Source: Desulfobacterales bacterium
Lineage (GTDB): Bacteria > Desulfobacterota > Desulfobacteria > Desulfobacterales > BuS5
NCBI GenBank assembly: GCA_020056865.1
Contig: JAGVGX010000105.1
Coordinates: 1-20,889, forward strand
DNA length: 20,889 nucleotides
Direction of reading: 5' to 3'
Part shown: positions 8,213 to 17,240 of the stretch, piece by piece
How the letters are laid out: every line of letters begins with the position of its first letter
Numbering within the stretch: the stretch's first letter is position 1
Made by a program: the position numbers and the translations under genes
The notes under the pieces: generated by a model
What the model saw: only the letters and a program-made list of their open reading frames with translations
The model's database searches: none
Told to the model about the DNA's origin: nothing

Positions 8213-9232
8213 CTACTCCTCTTCTTTAGCATCTTCATCAGGAGGCACAAAACCCTCAAGTTCCATTCCAAGAAAAAGCCCCATTTCATTTAGAACTTCC
8301 TTTATCTCATTTAAAGACTTTCTCCCAAAATTTTTTGTTTTCAGCATTTCAGCTTCGGTCTTACTTACAAGCTGATAAAGCTGGTTGATATTAGCATTTT
8401 TAAGGCAGTTAGCACTTCGAACAGAAAGCTCAAGTTCTGCAACAGATCGATATAGGTTTTCATTAAATTGAGGGGTTGGCTGCTCATCAACCTCTTTGAT
8501 TATCTCAGGTTCACTATACTCATCAAAGTTAATAAAAACAGACATCTGTTCCTTTAATATTTTTGCAGCGTATGCAACAGCATTTTCTGGAAGAACGCTT
8601 CCGTCTGTCCACACTTCGAGTGTCAGCCGATCATAGTCTGTTTTCTGCCCAACGCGTGCATCGCTAACCGAATAAGTTACCCGCTTTATTGGTGAAAAAA
8701 CAGAATCAATGGGTAGAGTCCCAATAGAAGCATCCTCGTCCTTGTTTGATTCCGACAAGGAATACCCTTTCCCAACTTTAACTTTCATTTCAATCTTTAA
8801 ATTTGTATCACTGGAAATCGTAGCTATATGAAGGCCAGGATTAAGCACCTTACAGGCACCATCATGGCTGACGATATCTCCTGCTTTCACTTCCCCCTGG
8901 CTGGATGCATCAATGTAAACCATTCTAGGCTCTACACCAGACATGCTAAACCGCACTTGTTTCAAATTCAATATGATTTCTGAAACATCTTCAATTACAC
9001 CTGGAATGGAGCTAAATTCATGCATAACAGAATCAAATTTAACAGAGACAATAGCAGCACCATATAAAGAGGATAATATAATTCTCCTTAATGAATTCCC
9101 GATAGTAATCCCAAAACCTCTTTCAAGAGGCTCACAAACGAACTTAGCATAATTAGGAGTACTTGTGACAACTACATTTTCCAGCTTTATCATCTCCTGC
9201 CAGTTCATGTACATTAGTTCATTTGATGCCAT
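8213..9232 (-). CDS. rpoA: DNA-directed RNA polymerase subunit alpha
   Basis: Alpha subunit whose dimer scaffolds RNA polymerase assembly and whose C-terminal domain contacts UP elements and activators. The N-terminal domain carries [24 protein letters not shown] sequence (about residues 34-53). The C-terminal domain has [15 protein letters not shown], containing the Arg that binds the DNA minor groove, and [16 protein letters not shown], both close to E. coli. The 339 residues are normal, with an acidic tail ending DEDAKEEE. The ATG at 9232 has GGAG about 9 nt upstream. It sits between rpsD (53 nt) and rplQ (8 nt), as in most bacteria. Confidence 0.98.
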   Translation of the reverse strand: MASNELMYMNWQEMIKLENVVVTSTPNYAKFVCEPLERGFGITIGNSLRRIILSSLYGAAIVSVKFDSVMHEFSSIPGVIEDVSEIILNLKQVRFSMSGVEPRMVYIDASSQGEVKAGDIVSHDGACKVLNPGLHIATISSDTNLKIEMKVKVGKGYSLSESNKDEDASIGTLPIDSVFSPIKRVTYSVSDARVGQKTDYDRLTLEVWTDGSVLPENAVAYAAKILKEQMSVFINFDEYSEPEIIKEVDEQPTPQFNENLYRSVAELELSVRSANCLKNANINQLYQLVSKTEAEMLKTKNFGRKSLNEIKEVLNEMGLFLGMELEGFVPPDEDAKEEE

Positions 9233-9285
9233 AAAATATCTCTCCGGATTTAGTTGTCAAAGCTGTCTTCTATAAAGATTCATAC

Positions 9286-9915
9286 CTATCTAGAATAAAG
9301 CTCAACTATCAACTGTTCGTTGATAGGCATTGTTAGATCTTCTCTTACAGGGAAACTCTTTATAATTCCCTTATAGTTATCTTTTTCCAAATCAAGCCAC
9401 TGAGGGACGCCTCTTCGCACAACCGCGTCTAATGATTCACCTATTGCTTTGATATTACGGCTTTTCTCATTAACTTCAACAACATCACCTATTTTTATCA
9501 AGTACGATGGGATATTAACTTTAGTACCATTAACAAGAAAGTGCTTATGCCTCACAAAATGACGTGCTTCAAAGCGTGAGCTCGAAAAGCCCAATCGATA
9601 TACAACATTATCTAATCTACGTTCAAGCATAATAAGAAAATTTGACCCGGTTATGCCTTTCTGACGATCTCCTCTATCAAAAAACAGGTGAAATTGTTTT
9701 TCAGAAAGACAGTATATCCGTTTAACCTTCTGTTTTTCTCTTAGCTGGATGCCGTAATCTGATGCTTTTCTACCACGATGCTGTCCATGTTGACCAGGCG
9801 CATAAGCTCTTCTATCAAATGAGCATTTATCAGAATAGCATCGATCTCCTTTAAGAAATAATTTTATGTTTTCCCGTCGGCACAGCCGACAAACAGGTCC
9901 CGTATATCGAGCCAA
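9286..9915 (-). CDS. rpsD: 30S ribosomal protein S4, zinc-binding form
   Basis: Primary 16S rRNA-binding protein that nucleates 30S assembly; in E. coli it also represses its own operon. The 209 residues include an N-terminal zinc site with Cys9, Cys12, Cys26 and Cys31 (C-x2-C-x13-C-x4-C) and the S4 RNA-binding domain around [38 protein letters not shown]. The start is a TTG at 9915 (TTG GCT CGA), with GGGAGG ending 6 nt upstream; no ATG fits. It follows rpsK after an unusually long 199-nt spacer that holds a paired structure, a plausible place for autoregulation. Confidence 0.97.
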   Translation of the reverse strand: MARYTGPVCRLCRRENIKLFLKGDRCYSDKCSFDRRAYAPGQHGQHRGRKASDYGIQLREKQKVKRIYCLSEKQFHLFFDRGDRQKGITGSNFLIMLERRLDNVVYRLGFSSSRFEARHFVRHKHFLVNGTKVNIPSYLIKIGDVVEVNEKSRNIKAIGESLDAVVRRGVPQWLDLEKDNYKGIIKSFPVREDLTMPINEQLIVELYSR

Positions 9916-10020
9916 GTATTTCCTCCCTTAGAATTGTCCTTGATCAGTATTGAAATATAAACTTTTAAAAAAATATCCCAATTAATAATTAACTGTTAAA
10001 CTATAAACTAACATGGTAAC

Positions 10021-10079
10021 GCAAAGTTCATTATAAATACGAAATAAATATGAACATTTTTTTACTTTATGATCTTTGC
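10021..10079 (-). promoter_or_regulatory. Inverted repeat with two competing pairings in the rpsD leader
   Basis: The two ends pair over 11 positions with one mismatch (10021-10031 with 10069-10079). A shorter perfect pairing of six (10026-10031 with 10050-10055) uses part of the same arm, so the two folds exclude each other. The structure lies about 105 nt upstream of the rpsD start and just downstream of a TATAAT. Because S4 often controls its own mRNA, a regulatory leader is a fair inference, but the structure does not look like a motif I can name. Confidence 0.4.
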
Positions 10080-10087
10080 ACAAATTG

Positions 10088-10093
10088 ATTATA
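10088..10093 (-). promoter_or_regulatory. Candidate -10 box for an internal rpsD-rpoA-rplQ promoter
   Basis: A perfect TATAAT occurs on the minus strand 22 nt after the rpsK stop. No good -35 hexamer lies 16-18 nt upstream, which keeps confidence low. If it is used, transcription would start near 10079-10081, exactly at the outer arm of the inverted repeat. A second TATAAT occurs at 10030-10035 inside that repeat. Confidence 0.3.
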
Positions 10094-10114
10094 ATGAAAG
10101 GACGATAAAAATTA

Positions 10115-10501
10115 TTAAACCCTTCTTCTTTTTGGCGGCCGGCACCCATTGTGAGGAACAGGAGTGACGTCTTTAATCATCAAAACATTTAACCCAGCTG
10201 ATTGTAATGACCTGAGAGCTGATTCTCTTCCAGCGCCAGGACCTTTGACAAATACCTCTACATTTTTCATGCCGTGCTCCATTGCCTTTCTAACTGCATC
10301 CTCTGACGCAACCTGAGCTGCAAATGGTGTGCTTTTTCTTGATCCCTTAAATCCTTGCATTCCAGCGCTTGACCATGAAATTACATTTCCTACTGTATCA
10401 GTAATTGTAACAATCGTATTGTTGAAGGTAGACTGTATATGCACAACACCGGTTGAGATGTTTCTCTTTTCCCTTTTTTTACCTCGGGTTCTTTTAGCCA
10501 T
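10115..10501 (-). CDS. rpsK: 30S ribosomal protein S11
   Basis: Platform protein of the small subunit, near the E and P sites. The 128 residues contain [18 protein letters not shown], the [22 protein letters not shown] block and the C-terminal [18 protein letters not shown], all characteristic of S11. The start is ATG at 10501. It follows rpsM by 27 nt and precedes rpsD by 199 nt, the largest gap inside the ribosomal cluster. Confidence 0.98.
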   Translation of the reverse strand: MAKRTRGKKREKRNISTGVVHIQSTFNNTIVTITDTVGNVISWSSAGMQGFKGSRKSTPFAAQVASEDAVRKAMEHGMKNVEVFVKGPGAGRESALRSLQSAGLNVLMIKDVTPVPHNGCRPPKRRRV

Positions 10502-10528
10502 CTATCAAATACCTTTTTTTATGCTTAT

Positions 10529-10912
10529 TTATTTCTTAGTAATTCCGCCTTTTTTCTTAACGGCTGAACGCTTAGGGCCCTTTCTTGTACGAGCGTTTGT
10601 ACTTGTTCTCTGACCTCTTACAGGAAGGGATTTTCTATGACGAAGGCCCCTATATGCTCCCAAATCCATTAACCTTTTGATGTTCATGGATACACCCGTC
10701 CGAAGTTCACCTTCCACTTTATACTCACTGTCAATGATCTTTCGGATATTGTTTATCTCTAATTCTGTCAAATCATCCGTCTTTGCATCAGGATTAATAT
10801 CCAGCTGTGATAGAATCCGATTGGACGTCGTCCGTCCTATACCGTAAATATAGGTAAGTCCTATCTCGATTCGTTTATGTCTTGGTAAATCTACACCTGC
10901 GATTCTTGCCAA
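10529..10912 (-). CDS. rpsM: 30S ribosomal protein S13
   Basis: Head protein of the small subunit that forms bridges to the 50S. The 127 residues open [26 protein letters not shown] and include [20 protein letters not shown] and the basic ARTRKGPKR tail contacting tRNA. The start is a TTG at 10912 (TTG GCA AGA) behind a perfect AGGAGG, spaced 7 nt; no in-frame ATG or GTG nearby fits. It lies 13 nt after rpmJ and 27 nt before rpsK. Confidence 0.97.
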   Translation of the reverse strand: MARIAGVDLPRHKRIEIGLTYIYGIGRTTSNRILSQLDINPDAKTDDLTELEINNIRKIIDSEYKVEGELRTGVSMNIKRLMDLGAYRGLRHRKSLPVRGQRTSTNARTRKGPKRSAVKKKGGITKK

Positions 10913-10925
10913 AACCTTTCCTCCT

Positions 10926-11039
10926 CTATCCCTGCCTCTGTTTATGCCGTTTGTTTTCGCAAATAACTCTTACATGGCCACTTCTACGTATTATTTTGCA
11001 TTTGCTGCACATCTTCTTTACTGAAGTCCTAACCTTCAT
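10926..11039 (-). CDS. rpmJ: 50S ribosomal protein L36, zinc-binding form
   Basis: I translated this very small gene by hand: 37 residues, starting [15 protein letters not shown] and ending NKRHKQRQG before a TAG stop. The zinc ligands are intact (Cys11, Cys14, Cys27, His32), so this is the metal-binding type, not the zinc-independent paralogue. L36 packs on 23S rRNA in the 50S. The ATG at 11039 has AAGGGG 8 nt upstream. Its place between infA (40 nt) and rpsM (13 nt) is the classical one. Confidence 0.97.
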   Translation of the reverse strand: MKVRTSVKKMCSKCKIIRRSGHVRVICENKRHKQRQG

Positions 11040-11079
11040 CTGTTATACCCCTTAAATCAGATTATAATAAATCTCTATA

Positions 11080-11298
11080 CTATTTTGATCTGTAAACAAT
11101 TCTACCTCGTGATAAATCATAAGGTGAAAGTTCAACAGTCACTTTATCTCCGGGCAGTATTTTAATATAATGCATCCGCATTTTACCGGAAATATGCGCA
11201 AGCACCACAAAATTGTTCTCCAACTCGACTTTGAACATGGCATTTGGCAGTGTTTCAATCACCTTGCCCTCAACTGTAATTGCCTCTTCTTTTGTCAT
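11080..11298 (-). CDS. infA: Translation initiation factor IF-1
   Basis: Binds the A site of the 30S subunit and assists IF-2 and IF-3 during initiation. The 72 residues are exactly the standard length and form a single S1-like OB fold: [57 protein letters not shown]. The ATG at 11298 follows a GTGAGAC stretch. It lies 36 nt after secY with no adk or map gene in between, and 40 nt before rpmJ. Confidence 0.98.
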   Translation of the reverse strand: MTKEEAITVEGKVIETLPNAMFKVELENNFVVLAHISGKMRMHYIKILPGDKVTVELSPYDLSRGRIVYRSK

Positions 11299-11334
11299 AT
11301 GTGTCTCACTTAATTATTAATAAAATAATTAAAC

Positions 11335-12633
11335 CTAATACCTTGCTTTAATTCTGCTCCCGCTCTTTTTAAGAAAACCATCATAATGGCGAGCTATCAT
11401 GTGAGACTCCATTTGAGAAACCGTATCGATTGCAACACCGACTACAATAAGAAGTGCAGTCCCACCAAAGTAAAAAGGTATATTAAATTTAGCAATTAAA
11501 ATCGACGGAAGAACACAAACTGCTGAAATATAAACAGCACCACCAAGTGTAATCCGTGTTAGTATTTTGTCTACATAGTCCGCTGTTTTCTTGCCCGGAC
11601 GAATTCCTGGAATATACCCCCCCTGCTTTTTCATATTGTCTGCAACTTCAACAGGATTAAAAGTAACTGCCGTATAAAAATAACAGAAAAAGAAAATTAG
11701 TGCCACAAAGAAGAACTCATAAACCATTTTCCCTGGTGTAAGTGAAGATACGATGTCCTGCATCCAGGGGATAGTTATAAAGCTTGCTATCGTGGCAGGA
11801 AACATCATAATCGATGATGCAAAAATCGGCGGAATGACACCAGATGAATTAATTTTCAAAGGCAGGTGTGAACTCTGTCCACCATATATCTTCCGACCAA
11901 TAACCCTTTTGGCATATTGAACAGGTATGCGACGCTGTCCCTGTTCAACAAATATAACAAAGGCAACTACCAGTACCATAAACACAACCATAATAATAAG
12001 AAGGAATATGCCTAACTCACCTGTTGATAACATCCGAAACGTATTTGCTATTGCACTTGGAACTCTGGCAACAATTCCTGCAAATATGATCAGAGAAATG
12101 CCATTACCAATTCCACGTTCGGTAATCTGTTCTCCAAGCCACATAATAAATGCCGTTCCTGCTGTCAGTGTTATGACCGTCATCAACCTGAAACCCCATC
12201 CTGGTACAATAACGGTTCCCATTTTTTCCAGCCCAAATGCAATCCCGAATCCTTGTATTATACTTAGGATAACCGTTCCATAACGGGTATACTGGGTAAT
12301 TTTTTTTCTGCCCTGTTCCCCTTCTTTTTTTAACTGCTCCAAATGGGGTATGGTTACAGTTAAAAGCTGCAAAATAATTGATGCGCTGATGTAGGGCATG
12401 ATACCTAAGGCAAAAACAGATAGTCTCTCTAATGCCCCGCCGGAAAACATGTTAAACATACCAAGAATGGTACCCTGCGCTTTGGCAAATATATCCGCAA
12501 GAGCAGCACTGTCAATTCCAGGGGTAGGGACATGAACACCTATTCGGTACACTATAAGTAAAGCCAAAGTGAATAAACACCTTTTCTTTAGCTCTGGAAT
12601 ATTGAATATATTCCCAAACCCGCCGACTGCCAT
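11335..12633 (-). CDS. secY: Protein translocase channel subunit SecY
   Basis: Central pore of the SecYEG translocon in the inner membrane. The 432 residues have the usual length and ten-helix hydrophobic pattern. Signature stretches are [16 protein letters not shown] (about 76-91) in TM2, [19 protein letters not shown] in TM4-5, the cytosolic loop [16 protein letters not shown], and the C-terminal [18 protein letters not shown] and [16 protein letters not shown]. The ATG at 12633 is separated from the rplO stop by a single base, so translation is probably coupled. secE and secG are not in the window. Confidence 0.98.
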   Translation of the reverse strand: MAVGGFGNIFNIPELKKRCLFTLALLIVYRIGVHVPTPGIDSAALADIFAKAQGTILGMFNMFSGGALERLSVFALGIMPYISASIILQLLTVTIPHLEQLKKEGEQGRKKITQYTRYGTVILSIIQGFGIAFGLEKMGTVIVPGWGFRLMTVITLTAGTAFIMWLGEQITERGIGNGISLIIFAGIVARVPSAIANTFRMLSTGELGIFLLIIMVVFMVLVVAFVIFVEQGQRRIPVQYAKRVIGRKIYGGQSSHLPLKINSSGVIPPIFASSIMMFPATIASFITIPWMQDIVSSLTPGKMVYEFFFVALIFFFCYFYTAVTFNPVEVADNMKKQGGYIPGIRPGKKTADYVDKILTRITLGGAVYISAVCVLPSILIAKFNIPFYFGGTALLIVVGVAIDTVSQMESHMIARHYDGFLKKSGSRIKARY

Positions 12634-12634
12634 A

Positions 12635-13090
12635 TTACACCTGTGCCTTTATTTTCAGTTCAACAACCCCACCGGCAGCAACGATCTTTTCTTTTGCTGC
12701 GCTGCTTACCCTGTCAATCTTTATGGTAAGAGGAATTGTTATTTGACCCTGGGATAAAAGTTTTATGCCGTCTTTTTTATTTTTCACAATTCCACTGTTT
12801 AACAGCAAAGCATCATCAACAATGGAACCTGCTTCCAATCGAACCAGGTCACGTATATTAATTACGGATATTTTTTTTCTTAAAATATTCGTAAACCCCT
12901 TTTTGGGTAAACGTCTGTGTATAGGCATTTGCCCGCCCTCAAATCCAGGCCTTACACCTCCACCTGAACGGCTGTTTTGGCCCTTGGTGCCTCTACAGGC
13001 AGTTTTTCCATGTCCAGAACCAACACCACGGCCAACTCGTTTTCTCTTTTTCCGTGATCCTTTTGCAGGGGACAGTTCATTAAGCTTCAT
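12635..13090 (-). CDS. rplO: 50S ribosomal protein L15
   Basis: Late-assembly protein of the large subunit. The 151 residues begin [22 protein letters not shown] and continue with the glycine and arginine rich [41 protein letters not shown], all typical of L15. The ATG at 13090 overlaps the end of rpmD by 11 nt, and the stop is 1 nt from the secY start, so the three genes are tightly coupled. Confidence 0.98.
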   Translation of the reverse strand: MKLNELSPAKGSRKKRKRVGRGVGSGHGKTACRGTKGQNSRSGGGVRPGFEGGQMPIHRRLPKKGFTNILRKKISVINIRDLVRLEAGSIVDDALLLNSGIVKNKKDGIKLLSQGQITIPLTIKIDRVSSAAKEKIVAAGGVVELKIKAQV

Positions 13091-13274
13091 TAATTTTCTC
13101 CTCTGCCTTTAAGAGGTGGGACACTTTGTTGATCATCCCCCTTATGGAAGGGGTATCATCAACCTCAACTGTTCTGTTAAGTTTGTTTAGCCCAAGACCA
13201 CGCAACACCATTCGATGCTTTTGAGGCCTTCCAATCATACTTTTAACTAGGGTAACTTTTATTTTCTGAGACAT
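13080..13274 (-). CDS. rpmD: 50S ribosomal protein L30
   Basis: Small large-subunit protein of 64 residues beginning [20 protein letters not shown], with the family motif [25 protein letters not shown]. An upstream in-frame extension of 21 codons exists but looks unrelated to L30. The ATG at 13274 has AAGGA 8 nt upstream, so I take this as the start. It follows rpsE by 16 nt and overlaps rplO by 11 nt. The bacterial spc operons of many groups keep this order. Confidence 0.95.
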   Translation of the reverse strand: MSQKIKVTLVKSMIGRPQKHRMVLRGLGLNKLNRTVEVDDTPSIRGMINKVSHLLKAEEKINEA

Positions 13275-13290
13275 ATGAAATTCCTTGAAT

Positions 13291-13785
13291 TTATAAGTCT
13301 TCAACAAGCAAGCCACGCCTCCGAGCAACCTGCTCACGAGTTTGCAGCTTGGTAAGACCAGCTATCGTCGCTTTAACAACATTATGGGGATTGTGTGATC
13401 CCATACACTTGGTGAGAATATTCTGAACCCCGGCAACTTCAAGCACTGCTCTTACAGCTCCACCAGCGATAACTCCCGTCCCTTGCAATGCGGGTTTTAA
13501 AAAAACCTTTCCGGCACCAAATTTTCCAATAACATCACAGGGTATCGTACCATCAACAATGGAAACCTTAACCATATTTTTTTTTGCTTTTTCCATGCCT
13601 TTTCGAATAGCCTCAGGGACTTCTCCTGCCTTTCCAAGTCCAGAACCAACTGAACCGTTACCGTCTCCAACAACAACTATGGCGCTAAAGCTGAATCTTC
13701 GTCCACCTTTAACTACTTTTGCAACCCTATTAATATGAACGACCTTGTCAATGATCTGATTTTCTTCTGAATCTTGTTTGATCAA
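13291..13785 (-). CDS. rpsE: 30S ribosomal protein S5
   Basis: Small-subunit protein at the mRNA entry side, involved in decoding accuracy. The 164 residues have the double-stranded RNA-binding-like N-domain ([47 protein letters not shown]) and the C-domain ([43 protein letters not shown]). The start is a TTG at 13785 (TTG ATC AAA) behind a perfect AGGAGG spaced 7 nt. An ATG further up is in another frame and meets a stop at once. It lies 24 nt after rplR and 16 nt before rpmD. Confidence 0.96.
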   Translation of the reverse strand: MIKQDSEENQIIDKVVHINRVAKVVKGGRRFSFSAIVVVGDGNGSVGSGLGKAGEVPEAIRKGMEKAKKNMVKVSIVDGTIPCDVIGKFGAGKVFLKPALQGTGVIAGGAVRAVLEVAGVQNILTKCMGSHNPHNVVKATIAGLTKLQTREQVARRRGLLVEDL

Positions 13786-13809
13786 GGATAATCCTCCTGC
13801 ATGTAATAA

Positions 13810-14178
13810 TTAAAAAACCAGTCCAGCCTGACGCGCACCTTCAGAAACAGCTTTTACTCGTCCATGATACAGGTAACCATTTTTATCAAAAACAATCTTT
13901 GAAAAACCTTTTTTTAAGGCACGCTCACCAATAAGTTTTCCCAAGAAAACAGCTTTTTCAATGTTGTTTTCAAATTTCTGGTGATCCTTTACTACTTTCT
14001 CCATACTTGATACTGAAACAATTGTATTTCCATGAGTATCATCAATTAGCTGGGCATATATTTGCTTTGAGCTTCTAAAGACACTTAACCGTGGACGTTC
14101 CAAAGTGCCTTGTATTTTTTTTCTAACACGTTTTTTTCTTTTTATACGTGCTTGTTTCCTTATATCAATTGATCCCAT
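13810..14178 (-). CDS. rplR: 50S ribosomal protein L18
   Basis: 5S rRNA-binding protein of the central protuberance, acting with L5 and L25. The 122 residues include the basic N-terminal arm (KQARIKRKKRVRKKIQGT), RPRLSVFRSSKQIYAQLIDD and the C-terminal VFDKNGYLYHGRVKAVSEGARQAGLVF, all typical of L18. The ATG at 14178 is 14 nt after rplF; rpsE follows after 24 nt. Confidence 0.98.
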   Translation of the reverse strand: MGSIDIRKQARIKRKKRVRKKIQGTLERPRLSVFRSSKQIYAQLIDDTHGNTIVSVSSMEKVVKDHQKFENNIEKAVFLGKLIGERALKKGFSKIVFDKNGYLYHGRVKAVSEGARQAGLVF

Positions 14179-14192
14179 TGTTAATCCTTCAA

Positions 14193-14732
14193 TTATTTTG
14201 TGCCGGTCTTCCCAGCTTTTTTTCTGATATGCTCTTCAGCATATTTAATACCCTTTCCTTTATAGGGCTCAGGCGGCCGAAATCTTCGGATGGATGCTGC
14301 GACATGTCCTATTAATTCTTTATCAATCCCCATTAATTTCACTATATTGTTTTTTTCAATTACTGCGGAAATACCATCTGGGAGATCAAAGTTAATAGGG
14401 TGTGAATATCCAAGGTTCAACACAATACAGTTTCCATCAAGGGTAGCACGATAGCCTATTCCGTTTATCTCTAAAACACGCTCAAATCCCATGCCTACAC
14501 CCGTTACCATATTAGCAACCAGACTTCTGGTAAGACCCTGAAAAGACTTGCTTTTCCTTCCTTCTGATATTGTTTTGACGACAATAACATGGCTATCAAT
14601 TTCTAAATCAACTTCAGGATGTATCGTTCTTGTTAAAACACCTTTGGGTCCCTTAACAGTAATCATTCTGTCATTGTAGGATATATTAACATTTTCAGGG
14701 ATCTGAACCGGTTTATTGCCCACTCGCGACAT
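14193..14732 (-). CDS. rplF: 50S ribosomal protein L6
   Basis: Large-subunit protein near the GTPase-associated region. The 179 residues begin MSRVGNKPVQIPENVNI and show the two repeated L6 domains, with LINGIGYRA-like EINGIGYRATLDGN, LNLGYSHPINFDLPDGI, and the C-terminal signature IRRFRPPEPYKGKGIKY. The ATG at 14732 lies 19 nt after rpsH and the gene ends 14 nt before rplR. Confidence 0.98.
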   Translation of the reverse strand: MSRVGNKPVQIPENVNISYNDRMITVKGPKGVLTRTIHPEVDLEIDSHVIVVKTISEGRKSKSFQGLTRSLVANMVTGVGMGFERVLEINGIGYRATLDGNCIVLNLGYSHPINFDLPDGISAVIEKNNIVKLMGIDKELIGHVAASIRRFRPPEPYKGKGIKYAEEHIRKKAGKTGTK

Positions 14733-14751
14733 TATTTTTCACTCCTCATAA

Positions 14752-15150
14752 CTACCAAATATTACAGATAAGCTCTCCACCAAGCTTACCTTTTATTGCC
14801 GTCTTATCCGTCATCAATCCGTTTGATGTTGAAAGAATAGAAATACCCATACCGTTTAATACCGGCTTGATCTCGCTGCTTTTAACATAAATCCTTCGGC
14901 CAGGTTTACTAATACGCTTAAGTCCGAAAATAACACCTGTTTTACCATCTTCATACTTAAGGAAAATTTGTAATGTTCCCTGTTTATCATCTTCAATATA
15001 CTTATACTCTTTTATGTAGCCTTCTTTTTTTAAAATCTTGGCTATTTCTATTTTTAATTTAGCTCCCGGCACATCAACACTTTTAAATCTGGCCTTTGAT
15101 GCATTTCTAATTCGGGTAAGCATATCAGCTATTGGGTCAGTTATTGCCAT
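14752..15150 (-). CDS. rpsH: 30S ribosomal protein S8
   Basis: Primary 16S rRNA-binding protein of the central domain; in E. coli it also represses the spc operon. The 132 residues begin [20 protein letters not shown] and have [19 protein letters not shown] and the C-terminal [26 protein letters not shown], a clear S8 signature. The ATG at 15150 has GGAG about 6 nt upstream. It is preceded by a 119-nt spacer after rpsN, unusual within this otherwise compact cluster, and followed by rplF after 19 nt. Confidence 0.98.
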   Translation of the reverse strand: MAITDPIADMLTRIRNASKARFKSVDVPGAKLKIEIAKILKKEGYIKEYKYIEDDKQGTLQIFLKYEDGKTGVIFGLKRISKPGRRIYVKSSEIKPVLNGMGISILSTSNGLMTDKTAIKGKLGGELICNIW

Positions 15151-15162
15151 AGTTTCTCCGTA

Positions 15163-15267
15163 TTATAAATAATGTCATGCTACAAACATGTAATAATAAA
15201 TGATTTCAAATAATATGTTAACAAATAAGAATGAATGATCTATACAACAGGTTTCAATTATTTATAA
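15163..15267 (-). repeat. AT-only 11-bp inverted repeat at the ends of the rpsN-rpsH spacer
   Basis: The arms ttataaataat (15163-15173) and attatttataa (15257-15267) are perfect complements and nearly span the 119-nt spacer. In RNA they could bring the rpsN stop and the rpsH ribosome binding site together. All pairs are A-U, and the local composition is AT-rich, so chance is possible. The interior shows no gene. Confidence 0.4.
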
Positions 15268-15269
15268 AA

Positions 15270-15455
15270 TTACCAGCTCGATTTTGTCACACCTGGAAGT
15301 TTTCCTTGTGAAGCCAGATTGCGAAAGCAAATGCGACAAATTCCAAATTTACGGATAAATGCTCTGGGCCTACCGCATATAGGGCATCTATTGTACGACC
15401 TTACTTGAAACTTGGGCTCTTGTGATGCCTTTATTCTTAAAGCTTTTTTTGCCAA
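15270..15455 (-). CDS. rpsN: 30S ribosomal protein S14, zinc-binding type
   Basis: Head protein of the small subunit, needed for A-site function. The 61 residues are the short form with a zinc site, CPIC and CRIC (Cys24, Cys27, Cys40, Cys43), and end [11 protein letters not shown] as expected. The start is a TTG at 15455 (TTG GCA AAA) with AAGGGGG 5 nt upstream. An ATG in the gap is in another frame and soon stops. It follows rplE by 13 nt and is followed by a 119-nt spacer before rpsH. Confidence 0.97.
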   Translation of the reverse strand: MAKKALRIKASQEPKFQVRSYNRCPICGRPRAFIRKFGICRICFRNLASQGKLPGVTKSSW

Positions 15456-15468
15456 TTCATCCCCCTTA

Positions 15469-16008
15469 TCAATTTCTAAACGGCATACCTAATAACTTAA
15501 GTAGTTCCCTTCCTTCATCATCAGATCCGGCTGTTGTAACAATAGATATGTTCAGGCCTTTTATTCTGTCAATCATATCGTAATCTATTTCAGGAAAAAT
15601 TATATGCTCCTTAATCCCGAGCGAGTAATTTCCAAAACCATCAAATGCTTTCGCTGAGATACCTCTAAAATCTCTAACACGTGCCAGAGCCACATTGACA
15701 AGTTTATTGAAAAAATCATACATGCGTTGTTGACGAAGGGTAACCATACAGCCTATCGGCATACCTTCTCTTAATTTAAAGGTAGCAATCGATTTTTTAG
15801 CCTTAGTTATAACCGGCTTCTGCCCTGCAATCAGTTTAAGTTCCTCAAATGCAGCATCAAGAAGCTTGTTATTATGTATTGCCTCGCCAATACCCATATT
15901 TAATACAATCTTTACTAATTTTGGAACCTCCATCGTATTTTTATAATTGAAGGTTTCAATCAATTTAGGCACGACTTCTTTTTCATAATACTGTTTTAAC
16001 TGTGACAT
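15469..16008 (-). CDS. rplE: 50S ribosomal protein L5
   Basis: 5S rRNA-binding protein of the central protuberance that also contacts P-site tRNA and S13. The 179 residues are full length: [15 protein letters not shown], the [29 protein letters not shown] core, [33 protein letters not shown] and a C-terminal [25 protein letters not shown] ending. The ATG at 16008 is 26 nt after rplX, the junction where E. coli has its S8 control site; I cannot recognise such a site here. Confidence 0.98.
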   Translation of the reverse strand: MSQLKQYYEKEVVPKLIETFNYKNTMEVPKLVKIVLNMGIGEAIHNNKLLDAAFEELKLIAGQKPVITKAKKSIATFKLREGMPIGCMVTLRQQRMYDFFNKLVNVALARVRDFRGISAKAFDGFGNYSLGIKEHIIFPEIDYDMIDRIKGLNISIVTTAGSDDEGRELLKLLGMPFRN

Positions 16009-16034
16009 TCAAAATCCTCAAGCTCACAATCAAG

Positions 16035-16364
16035 TTATGAGTCTATTTGTTCATTACATTTTCCACAGAATCGTACACGTTTACCATCTTCCAACATCTT
16101 TATTTTAATACGAATCTGTTTCATGCACTTGTTGCACACCAACATGATATTTGATAAATGAAGGGGAGATTCCTTTTCAATAATTCCCCCTTGCTTATTT
16201 GACATATTCGGTTTTGAGTGCCGTTTTATTATGTTAATGTTTTCAACAAGAATACGATTTTTTTTTCTGTTTACTCTTAAAACCTTCCCGATTTTGTCTT
16301 TATCTTTTCCTGCAATAACTTTAACTTTATCATTTTTTTTTATGTGTGTTTTGGTTGTTATCAT
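16035..16364 (-). CDS. rplX: 50S ribosomal protein L24 with zinc-ribbon tail
   Basis: Assembly-initiating protein that binds the 5' part of 23S rRNA. The 109 residues have the KOW motif ([23 protein letters not shown], about 9-31) and then [26 protein letters not shown]. The C-terminus carries paired Cys motifs, Cys77, Cys80, Cys100 and Cys103, which should bind zinc. Such Cys-bearing L24 is common in several phyla but absent in E. coli. The ATG at 16364 follows rplN by 11 nt, and the gene ends 26 nt before rplE. Confidence 0.97.
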   Translation of the reverse strand: MITTKTHIKKNDKVKVIAGKDKDKIGKVLRVNRKKNRILVENINIIKRHSKPNMSNKQGGIIEKESPLHLSNIMLVCNKCMKQIRIKIKMLEDGKRVRFCGKCNEQIDS

Positions 16365-16375
16365 AAAAACATTAC

Positions 16376-16744
16376 CTATAATACTTCAGGAGCAAGTGAA
16401 ATAATTTTCATAAACCTCTTCGCTCGTAGCTCTCTGGCAACAGGACCAAAAATCCTTGTCCCAATGGGTTCTTTTGATGCGTTAATCAATACCGCTGAAT
16501 TCTCATCAAACCTTATATATGATCCGTCAGGTCTTCGTATCTCCTTTTTGGTTCTGATCACAACGGCCTTTAGTACTTCCCCTTTTTTAACTTTGGAATT
16601 CGGAATAGCTTCCTTGACAGAAACAACGATGATGTCGCCCACACTTGCATACCGCCTCCTTGACCCTCCAAGAACCTTAATGCAACACAAAATCTTTGCT
16701 CCTGAATTATCTGCCGCAGTCAATCTAGTCTCTACCTGAATCAT
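16376..16744 (-). CDS. rplN: 50S ribosomal protein L14
   Basis: Large-subunit protein at the subunit interface and target of the silencing factor RsfS. The 122 residues are the exact standard length and contain [59 protein letters not shown] and [15 protein letters not shown], an unmistakable L14. The ATG at 16744 is 20 nt after rpsQ and the stop is 11 nt before rplX. Confidence 0.98.
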   Translation of the reverse strand: MIQVETRLTAADNSGAKILCCIKVLGGSRRRYASVGDIIVVSVKEAIPNSKVKKGEVLKAVVIRTKKEIRRPDGSYIRFDENSAVLINASKEPIGTRIFGPVARELRAKRFMKIISLAPEVL

Positions 16745-16764
16745 TGTGTAGTTCCCTTATATCA

Positions 16765-17022
16765 TCAAACAGCTTTTTCAATGATATTAATAACACGCCA
16801 TTTTTTTGTTTTGCTGATAGGTCTGGTTTCAGAAATGATAACCTTATCACCTGTTTTACACGCATTATTGTGATCATGAGCTGCAAAATTCACAGTTCTT
16901 TTAATATATTTAAGATAAAGTCGATGTTTAACAAGTCTTTCAACTCGTACACTTACTGTCTTATCCATCTTGTCGCTAATGACGGTCCCAACCAGTTGTC
17001 TTTTTATTCCCTGTTTTTTCAT
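16765..17022 (-). CDS. rpsQ: 30S ribosomal protein S17
   Basis: Primary-binding OB-fold protein of the small subunit. The 85 residues include [33 protein letters not shown] and then the S17 core [31 protein letters not shown]. Length and order are normal. The ATG at 17022 lies 8 nt after the rpmC stop, and rplN follows after 20 nt. Confidence 0.98.
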   Translation of the reverse strand: MKKQGIKRQLVGTVISDKMDKTVSVRVERLVKHRLYLKYIKRTVNFAAHDHNNACKTGDKVIISETRPISKTKKWRVINIIEKAV

Positions 17023-17030
17023 GGCAATAA

Positions 17031-17240
17031 TTACGCTTTATTATATTTGGTTTTTTTATTTGTTTCATTCATAATAGTTTTTAATCTGGCTATATTCCGC
17101 TTTGTTTTTTTCATCTGCAATGGATTATCCAACTGGCCGATTTCATGCCGAAAACGCAGATTAAACAACTCTTCTTTTAACTCAGTAATTTTATGGAGCA
17201 TTTCATCCTGGCGCAACGCTCTAATCTCTTCGGCTTTCAC
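17031..17240 (-). CDS. rpmC: 50S ribosomal protein L29
   Basis: Small helical protein at the peptide exit tunnel, a docking point for the signal recognition particle and trigger factor with L23. The 69 residues show [54 protein letters not shown], a full L29 hairpin. The start is a GTG at 17240 that shares one base with the rplP stop (TAGTG), with GAGGTGA upstream inside rplP. This suggests coupled translation. rpsQ follows after 8 nt. Confidence 0.97.
   Translation of the reverse strand: MKAEEIRALRQDEMLHKITELKEELFNLRFRHEIGQLDNPLQMKKTKRNIARLKTIMNETNKKTKYNKA

Noticed and set aside
13275..13337. Twenty-one-codon N-terminal extension of rpmD
   Set aside because: It overlaps rpsE, is not L30-like, and an ATG with AAGGA exists at the expected N-terminus.
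15162..15167. TATAAT on the minus strand just before rpsH
   Set aside because: It lies only 12 nt from the start codon, leaving almost no leader and no room for the ribosome binding site, and no -35 is seen.
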